Source: Liolophura sinensis | Lineage: Eukaryota > Mollusca > Polyplacophora > Chitonida > Chitonidae | Direction: 5' to 3' | Assembly (NCBI RefSeq): GCF_032854445.1 | Contig: NC_088295.1 | Location: 80,068,028-80,132,027 of the forward strand | Length of the DNA: 64,000 nt | Shown here: positions 57,001 through 64,000 of the stretch, one piece after another | Position numbering within the stretch: the first letter of the stretch is position 1 | How the letters are laid out: each line of letters opens with the position of its first letter | Notes under the pieces: model-generated | Databases searched by the model: none | Told to the model about the DNA's origin: nothing | The model's input: only the letters and a program-made list of their open reading frames with translations | Made by a program: the position numbers and the translations under genes

Positions 57001-60000
57001 CCACAAATGGCCCCACAAAAGTTACTTATTGTCCCCAAGGCTCCCCGAACAGGTGGACCAAGGGAATGGACAAATTCCCTGTCCAAGGCCTGATTTGAAT
57101 CCCACCATTCACATGTCCTATCCCTGTCCAAGGCCTGATTTGAATCCCACCCTTCACATGTCCTATCCCTGTCCAAGGCCTGATTTGAATCCCACCAGTC
57201 ACATGTCCTATCCCTGTCCATGGCCTGATTTGAATCCCACCCTTCATGTGTCCTATCTTTGTCCAAGGCCTGATTTGAATCCCACCAGTCACATGTCCTA
57301 TCTTTGTCCAAGGCCTGATTTGAATCCCACCCTTCACATGTCCTATCCCTGTCTAGGGCCTGATTTGAATCCCACCCTTCACGTATCCTATCCCTGTCTA
57401 GGGCCTGATTTGAATCCCACCATTCACATGTCCTATCCCTGTCCAAGGCCTGATTTGAATCCCACCATTCACATGTCCTATCCCTGTCCAAGGCCTGATT
57501 TGAATCCCACCATACACATGTCCTATCTTTGTCCAAGGCCTGATTTGAATCCCACCCTTCATGTGTCCTATCCCTGTCCAAGGCCTGAATTGAATCCCAC
57601 CATTCACATGTCCTATCCCTGTCCAAGGCCTGATTTGAATCCCACCCTTCATGTGTCCTATCCCTGTCCAAGGTCTGATTTGAATCCCACCATTCACATG
57701 TCCTATCTCTGTCCAAGGCCTGATTTGAATTCCAACCTTCACGTGTCCTATCTTTGTCCAAGGCCTGATTTGAATCCCACCCTTCACATGTCCTATCCCT
57801 GTCCAAGGCCTGATTTGAATCCCACCAGTCACATGTCCTATCCCTGTCCAAGGCCTGATTTGAATCCCACCCTTCATGTGTCCTATCCCTGTCCAAGGCC
57901 TGATTTGAATCCCACCAGTCACATGTCCTATCCCTGTCCAAGGCCTGATTTGAATCCCACCCTTCATGTGTCCTATCTTTGTCCAAGGCCTGATTTGAAT
58001 CCCACCCTTCACATGTTCTATCCCTGTCCAAGGCCTGATTTGAATCCCACCCTTCACATGTCCTATCCCTGTCCAAGGCCTGATTTGAATCCCACACTTC
58101 ACGTATCCTATCCCTGTCTAGGGCCTGATTTGAATCCCACCCTTCACATGTCCTATCCCTGTCCAAGGCCTGATTTGAATCCCACCAGTCACATGTCCTA
58201 TCCCTGTCCAAGGCCTGATTTGAATCCCACCAGTCACATGTCCTATCCCTGTCCAAGGCCTGAATTGAATCCCACCATTCACATGTCCTATCTTTGTCCA
58301 AGGCCTGATTTGAATCCCACCCTTCACATGTCCTATCCCTGTCCAAGGCCTGATTTGAATTCCAACCTTCACATGTCCTATCCCTGTCCAAGGCCTGATT
58401 TGAATCCCACCCTTCATGTGTCCTATCTTTGTCCAAGGCCTGATTTGAATCCCACCCTTCACATGTCCTATCCCTGTCCAAGGCCTGATTTGAATCCCAC
58501 CATTCATGTGTCCTATCCCTGTCCAAGGCCTGATTTGAATCCCACCAGTCACATGTCCTATCTTTGTCCAAGGCCTGATTTGAATCCCACCCTTCATGTG
58601 TCCTATCCCTGTCCAAGGCCTGAATTGAATCCCACCCTTCACGTGTCCTATCCCTGTCCAAGGCCTGATTTGAATTCCAACCTTCACATGTCCTATCCCT
58701 GTCCAAGGCCTGATTTGAATCCCCCCAGTCACATGTCCTATCCCTGTCCAAGGCCTGATTTGAATCCCACCCTTCATGTGTCCTATCCCTGTCCAAGGCC
58801 TGAATTGAATCCCACCATTCACATGTCCTATCCCTGTCCAAGGCCTGATTTGAATCCCACCCTTCATGTGTCCTATCCCTGTCCAAGGCCTGATTTGAAT
58901 CCCACCCTTCACATGTCCTATCCCTGTCCAAGGCCTGATTTGAATTCCAACCTTCACGTGTCCTATCTTTGTCCAAGGCCTGATTTGAATCCCACCCTTC
59001 ATGTGTCCTATCTTTGTCCAAGGCCTGATTTGAATCCCACCCTTCACATGTTCTATCCCTGTCCAAGGCCTGATTTGAATCCCACCCTTCACATGTCCTA
59101 TCCCTGTCCAAGGCCTGATTTGAATCCCACCCTTCACGTGTCCTATCCCTGTCTAGGGCCTGATTTGAATCCCACCCTTCACATGTCCTATCCCTGTCCA
59201 AGGCCTGATTTGAATCCCACCATTCACATGTCCTATCCCTGTCCAAGGCCTGATTTGAATCCCACCAGTCACATGTCCTATCCCTGTCCAAGGCCTGAAT
59301 TGAATCCCACCATTCACATGTCCTATCTTTGTCCAAGGCCTGATTTGAATCCCACCCTTCACATGTCCTATCCCTGTCCAAGGCCTGATTTGAATTCCAA
59401 CCTTCACATGTCCTATCCCTGTCCAAGGCCTGATTTGAATCCCACCCTTCATGTGTCCTATCTTTGTCCAAGGCCTGATTTGAATCCCACCCTTCACATG
59501 TCCTATCCCTGTCCAAGGCCTGATTTGAATCCCACCATTCACATGTCCTATCCCTGTCCAAGGCCTGATTTGAATCCCACCAGTCACATGTCCTATCTTT
59601 GTCCAAGGCCTGATTTGAATCCCACCCTTCATGTGTCCTATCCCTGTCCAAGGCCTGAATTGAATCCCACCATTCACATGTCCTATCCCTGTCCAAGGCC
59701 TGATTTGAATCCCACCCTTCATGTGTCCAATCCCTGTCCAAGGCCTGATTTGAATCCCAACCTTCACATGTCCTATCCCTGTCCAAGGCCTGATTTGAAT
59801 TCCAACCTTCACGTGTCCTATCTTTGTCCAAGGCCTGATTTGAATCCCACCCTTCATGTGTCCTATCTTTGTCCAAGGCCTGATTTGAATCCCACCCTTC
59901 ACATGTTCTATCCCTGTCCAAGGCCTGATTTGAATCCCACCCTTCACATGTCCTATCCCTGTCCAAGGCCTGATTTGAATCCCACCCTTCACGTATCCTA

Positions 60001-63000
60001 TCCCTGTCTAGGGCCTGATTTGAATCCCACCCTTCACATGTCCTATCCCTGTCCAAGGCCTGATTTGAATCCCACCATTCACATGTCCTATCCCTGTCCA
60101 AGGCCTGATTTGAATCCCACCAGTCACATGTCCTATCCCTGTCCAAGGCCTGAATTGAATCCCACCATTCACATGTCCTATCTTTGTCCAAGGCCTGATT
60201 TGAATCCCACCCTTCACATGTCCTATCCCTGTCCAAGGCCTAATTTGAATTCCAACCTTCACATGTCCTATCCCTGTCCAAGGCCTGATTTGAATCCCAC
60301 CCTTCATGTGTCCTATCTTTGTCCAAGGCCTGATTTGAATCCCACCCTTCACATGTCCTATCCCTGTCCAAGGCCTGATTTGAATCCCACCATTCACATG
60401 TCCTATCCCTGTCCAAGGCCTGATTTGAATCCCACCAGTCACATGTCCTATCCCTGTCCAAGGCCTGAATTGAATCCCACCATTCACATGTCCTATCCCT
60501 GTCCAAGGCCTGATTTGAATCCCACCCTTCACATGTCCTATCCCTGTCCAAGGCCTGATTTGAATTCCAACCTTCACATGTCCTATCCCTGTCCAAGGCC
60601 TGATTTGAATCCCACCCTTCATGTGTCCTATCTTTGTCTAAGGCCTGATTTGAATCCCAACCTTCACATGTCCTATCCCTGTCCAAGGCCTGATTTGAAT
60701 CCCACCCTTCACATGTCCTATCTTTGTCCAAGGCCTGATTTGAATCCCACCCTTCACATGTCCTATCCCTGTCCAAGGCCTAATTTGAATCCCACCCTTC
60801 ACATGTTCTATCCCTGTCCAAGGCCTGATTTGAATCCCACCCTTCACATGTCCTATCCCTGTCCAAGGCCTGATTTGAATTCCAACCTTCACATGTCCTA
60901 GTGACTCAAAGACAAGCAGCATAAAAACTCAACCATGTTCCATTCCACATTTCCCCTTTTGTGGATGTACCTTTTCCTTGTTGTTCTCTGCTGCCTGTAA
61001 GACTCCCACTAACCAGCTCAGTTCTCCCGCTGGGTCTGTCGTATTCAGCAACAGCCACCTGTATAACACAAGTAGTAATATTAATTATATTTTATGGTTT
61101 CTATTGCCTCTGACATGAACTTTTTCAGGTGAATGTGTTTTTATTTGCCCCTGACAAGCACTTTCTCAGGTGAATGTGTTTGTATTTGCCTCTGACATGC
61201 ACTTTTTCAAGTGAATGTGTTTTTATTTGCCTCTGACATGCACTTTTTCACATGAATGTTAAGACCAGTGTACTCAATATACACCACATACACCATCTAC
61301 AGGTATGGGTGAGATTACTGACTGGAACAAACAGAGTTCACAATTTTGGGTAACAATTTTCATAATTTAAAAGAAATACTATTATGCAAACCAGAGATTT
61401 GAATCATACTGTAAATTAGACAAAAGAAAACTCCAAAAGACTTCATGACTCAACTTGAGGGAGGGAGGACGGCTTCAACATTTTATTTCTTTATTATTAC
61501 ATAATGTTTCTGCAATATATCCTCTCAGGTTCATTAATTTTCTTTATCACATTTGTGAGTTCTGGCAACCAGCATTGTGATGACAGGAAGCTGGGGAGAG
61601 CCAGTGTGAAACCCATGGCCATCTGGAGGCTGCTGGCTGACCTTCCCACATATGACCATGACCTGGATTTGAACCCACTGACCACATCGGTGGGAGGCTC
61701 CAGAGTCAGCATTCTCATGTAGGAAGCTAACTACTCACTCACAGAGGCCCCCTGTCCCCTATTCCATCATATTTCTAGTGCTGCCTCACTGGACGAGGAC
61801 ACCCAAGACACCCAACAATGTTTCAACTAATTATCGAAGTCATAATGTAAGTCATTACAAATCAGACTTACTAGTTACATTTACTAGTTAAAATGTTACA
61901 GGATAACATGTGCTAAAAAGGAAATTGGAAAACTTACCAGTTGTAATTATTACAATAGTTAGTGTTTATAGAGACAATCCTAAAGCCCGGGTAAGGTGAG
62001 ACTGTGTAGAAAGCACCACTTGAACAAAAACAAGAAACAGACTAAGCAGAAGTATGAATGATTGCTGCATTTCACTGTCTGTTTCACTTTAACTTTAAAC
62101 ATTAATAATTATGTACAGTGTACAGTGTATGTCACAGTGGTGTCTCCTTTCATCATGTCCAGTGGGGAAAGTCTTGGACTGACGAAAGCTGGGATTGATC
62201 CCATGTCACTGACTAAAAAAGCAGACATTTTCATCACAAGGCCATTGCACTGCAGTCATGTTAACATGGAAGAATTCATAAAAGCACATAAAAATTAATA
62301 ATACCATAAATAATTACCTTAAATACCATATTTCAGCTAAATTTAGCATACTTCAAGTCACACCTTTTTTTTGATTAATACTGTAATTAATTCAAACACC
62401 TTATAAGGCCATTTAAGAGGTTTTTCTGAAGTTTGATTAATTTCTTGTCAGACATGTCAGAAAAGCGTCGGCATCAAAAGTATCAATTTAAGGCCTTTTA
62501 CCATATACACATTTCATGTGCATCTGACAAGCGCATTCTTACATGTAGATACCAAAATTCGTGTGAAATACAATATCTAATATCCAACAAGAATGGAAAA
62601 CAAATTAATTTGTGGAGCACTGTCAGCAGTCGACTCACTTTTTAATGGTCAATGTAGTTTCAGGGGGCAGCCATGTTTTCCAGCTGTCAGCTAGGGCAGT
62701 GTACAGCCAACTAATGGAGTTCTCGCCAGTGATGAAGGGGGGAGGAAAGCTATAACCAGATGAACACATGAAAAACATCTACACTTTTAATACTAACCTG
62801 GAGCAATACATATCTACATGATGTAAATATAGGAAACTGATATCTTTGGTGTGATATTACAGGAAACTTGATGTCAACAGACATGAGAATATCCTTTCAT
62901 AAAACAGTCAAAATTTCAAATAAAACTGTTAAATATTTATGACCTAACCCCAATTAATGTAATTTAGTGTTGGTCAGTGCACTAACATAAAACTGGATGG

Positions 63001-63504
63001 TTCTAAATTTAATTAACAAGCCACTTGCAGTTAAACTGTTGGTCATTTACATTTTAGAGGATAGAATCGCCACTCTAACGAGTCCATCATTCATCAGTAG
63101 ATAGGCTCTCAAGAAAAGTCAGTGAACTTAAACTGGTTCCCTGGAAAAAATTTCCTGCAACCCAAAACTTCCTTTCCAGTGTTTCCCAATCCATGGTCCA
63201 TAATTAAGGAATCAAAAAGTACCACTATGATCGTAACTTTCTCTGGAACTTGCCTGCTAGCAATGGGGTGTTTTGTCGCACTCCATTTGGTGATGCTAAC
63301 TTCAGTTTTGATTAATACTTTAGAAAATACACACCTATTCACTGGGGAGCTTTCATGGTTTCCCAGCGCAGGATAGATTGGGATGTTAGGCAGGTATTTC
63401 ACAAACAGCTCTGTCAAGGTCTTCACCAAACCTAACTGATCTTCCCTGGTCTGATTCCACACATCGTGAGCTGGAAGGTCACCTGTCCACAAAATGTAGT
63501 CAAA
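54008..63504 (-). CDS. SMPD1: Acid sphingomyelinase (sphingomyelin phosphodiesterase 1-like), 3' part
   Basis: Exons on the minus strand, 5' to 3': 63504-63335, 62749-62639, 62018-61938, 61058-60971, 56632-56550, 56152-55960, 55839-55744, 54624-54530, 54122-54008; 1032 nt, 343 residues plus TAG. The family hydrolyses sphingomyelin to ceramide and phosphocholine in lysosomes or after secretion, with two zinc ions. Visible metal/catalytic motifs: [21 protein letters not shown] and F-G-H-T-H. S-W-S-W-N-Y-Y also matches a conserved stretch. The C-terminal cysteines (E-C-D-E-K-C, L-C-G-L, L-C-K-G) fit the SMPD1 tail better than SMPDL3. The saposin domain and first zinc motif must lie beyond 64000. 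The exon chain is in frame throughout. The donor after 55744 is GTTTGT, which is weak. Confidence 0.93.
55330..55592 (+). mobile_element. SINE family 2, diverged
   Basis: GAGCCTCTCACCAATGCAGT, the B-box segment GAGTTCAAGTCC, AACTTGCGGATGGACGTGG and an AAATAAATAAATT tail are recognisable. The head is eroded. It lies in an SMPD1 intron, antisense to the gene. Confidence 0.75.
56820..56965 (-). mobile_element. Old SINE family 2 copy, reverse, next to the 45-bp satellite
   Basis: The plus strand reads AAAGCCATACTCAAGAATTT then TCATGTACG and AGAAAACCTGG, then GGGCTAAACCACCCACCTT, matching the reversed 3' body of the SINE with many changes. The head side points towards the satellite that begins about 110 bp further on. 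Confidence 0.45.
57076..60900. repeat. 45-bp satellite, 85 monomers, with higher-order repeat
   Basis: The monomer is TCCCTGTCCAAGGCCTGATT, TGAATCCCACC, then CTTCACATGTCCTA. The array is 3825 bp, exactly 85 x 45, and stays in register with the 45-bp period throughout, so no net indel has survived. Marker variants recur together: ACATGTTCTA at 58011, 59046, 59901 and 60801, and GTCTAGGGCC near 58116, 59151 and 60006. This gives a higher-order period of 23, 19 and 20 monomers. It lies in the SMPD1 intron between exons 60971-61058 and 56550-56632. Long open frames on both strands are by-products of the 45-bp unit. Confidence 0.95.
61104..61268. repeat. 41-bp repeat, four copies, in an SMPD1 intron
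   Basis: TTGCCTCTGACATGCACTTT plus a TTCAGGTGAATGTGTTTTTA end starts at about 61104, 61145, 61186 and 61227. Confidence 0.85.
61540..61757 (-). mobile_element. SINE family 2, old copy, reverse orientation
   Basis: On the plus strand the reversed landmarks appear in order: GCTGACCTTCCCACATATGA, GACCTGGATTTGAACCCACT (B-box region), ACATCGGTGGGAGGCTCCAG and ACAGAGGCCCCC. The copy is diverged but includes the head. Confidence 0.6.
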
Positions 63505-64000
63505 CTGGCAAACAGAGAGAAACAAAAGATAACCACAAAACAGTATGATTGCTTCCACACATCATGAGCTGGACGGTCACCCGTCAACAAAATGTAGTCA
63601 ACCTGACAAACGGAGAAAAACAAAAGATAACCACAAAACAGTACGATTGCTTCCACAAATCATGCGCTGGAAGGTCACCCACCCACAAAATGTAGTCAAA
63701 CTGACAAAAAGAGAAAAAAAAAAGATAACCACAAAACAGTATGATTGCTTCCACACATCCTGAGCTGGACGGTCACCCATCCACAAAATGTAGTCAAACT
63801 GGCAAACAGAGAAAAACAAAAGATAACCACAAAACAGTATGATTGATTCCACACATCATGAGCTGGAAGGTCACCCGTCAACAAAATGTAGTCAAATTGG
63901 CAAACAGAGAAAAACAAAAGATAACCACAAAACAGTATGATTGATTCCACACATCCTGAGCTGGACGGTCACCTGTCCACAAAATGTAGTCAAATTGGCA
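63450..64000. repeat. 98-bp tandem array made of the SMPD1 exon start and its acceptor
   Basis: The marker TGTAGTCAA lies at 63495, 63593, 63691, 63789, 63887 and 63985, exactly 98 nt apart, and the array may continue past the window. Each unit holds about 53 nt of coding exon (encoding the F-D-Y-I-L-W-T-G-D segment through D-V-W) and about 45 nt of upstream intron with its pyrimidine tract. Only the first unit (63504 and below) continues into the rest of the exon. Units 1 to 4 keep CAG at the acceptor. Units 5 and 6 read CAA and have lost it. Confidence 0.93.

Noticed and set aside
56951-60901. Open frame of 1316 codons on the plus strand, with a 15-residue repeat, and a 1080-codon frame on the minus strand over the same DNA
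   Set aside because: Both come from a 45-bp satellite whose unit is divisible by three and free of stops in several frames. The array lies between two in-phase SMPD1 exons, and neither frame has a domain or signal peptide.
63598-63950. Minus-strand frames starting M-E-S-I-I-L-F-C-G-Y as upstream SMPD1 exons
   Set aside because: They are the 98-bp tandem units read through intron sequence. They stop, shift frame between units and lack the rest of the exon.

Overview
This is animal nuclear DNA: AT-rich, with short exons separated by introns of about 0.1 to 3 kb and many microsatellites, minisatellites and tRNA-derived SINEs. The SINE whose 3' body ends in a GAGTACGGCGTAAAA-type sequence and an AAATAAATAA tail is of a kind I associate with lophotrochozoans, molluscs above all. 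A marine mollusc is therefore the best guess, but the sequence alone does not prove it.

Two genes lie tail to tail. Gene 1 (+, 5736-49129) can be rebuilt completely: 52 coding exons, 7929 nt, 2642 residues plus stop, with every intron phase matching. It encodes a large secreted mosaic protein. In order it has a signal peptide, five EGF modules, seven consecutive fibrinogen-like modules of the neurexin IV/Caspr (CNTNAP) type, three calcium-binding EGF modules, a von Willebrand D assembly (VWD, C8, TIL), more EGF modules, Kazal/follistatin-like modules, one thrombospondin type-1 repeat and a C-terminal cystine knot. There is no transmembrane segment. I recognise each module but do not know a named protein with this order.

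Gene 2 (-, 63504 down to 54008) is the 3' part of an acid sphingomyelinase (SMPD1-like) gene. Nine exons encode 343 residues from the second metal-binding motif to the stop. The 5' exons lie beyond 64000. Its probable 3' UTR runs towards about 51460, and gene 1 probably ends near 50590, so the two transcripts converge with one SINE between them.

The region from 1 to 5735 shows no gene, only dispersed and tandem repeats. The introns hold the striking features. Several tandem arrays begin at, or contain copies of, the splice junction beside them: donors of gene 1 exons 4, 7, 17 and 42, acceptors of exons 11 and 15, and the acceptor of the first SMPD1 exon in the window. One SMPD1 intron holds 85 copies of a 45-bp monomer with no indels and a 19 to 23-monomer higher-order repeat. 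A gene 1 intron holds a long foldback repeat joined to a 31-bp minisatellite. The long open reading frames in these arrays result from unit lengths divisible by three and are not genes.
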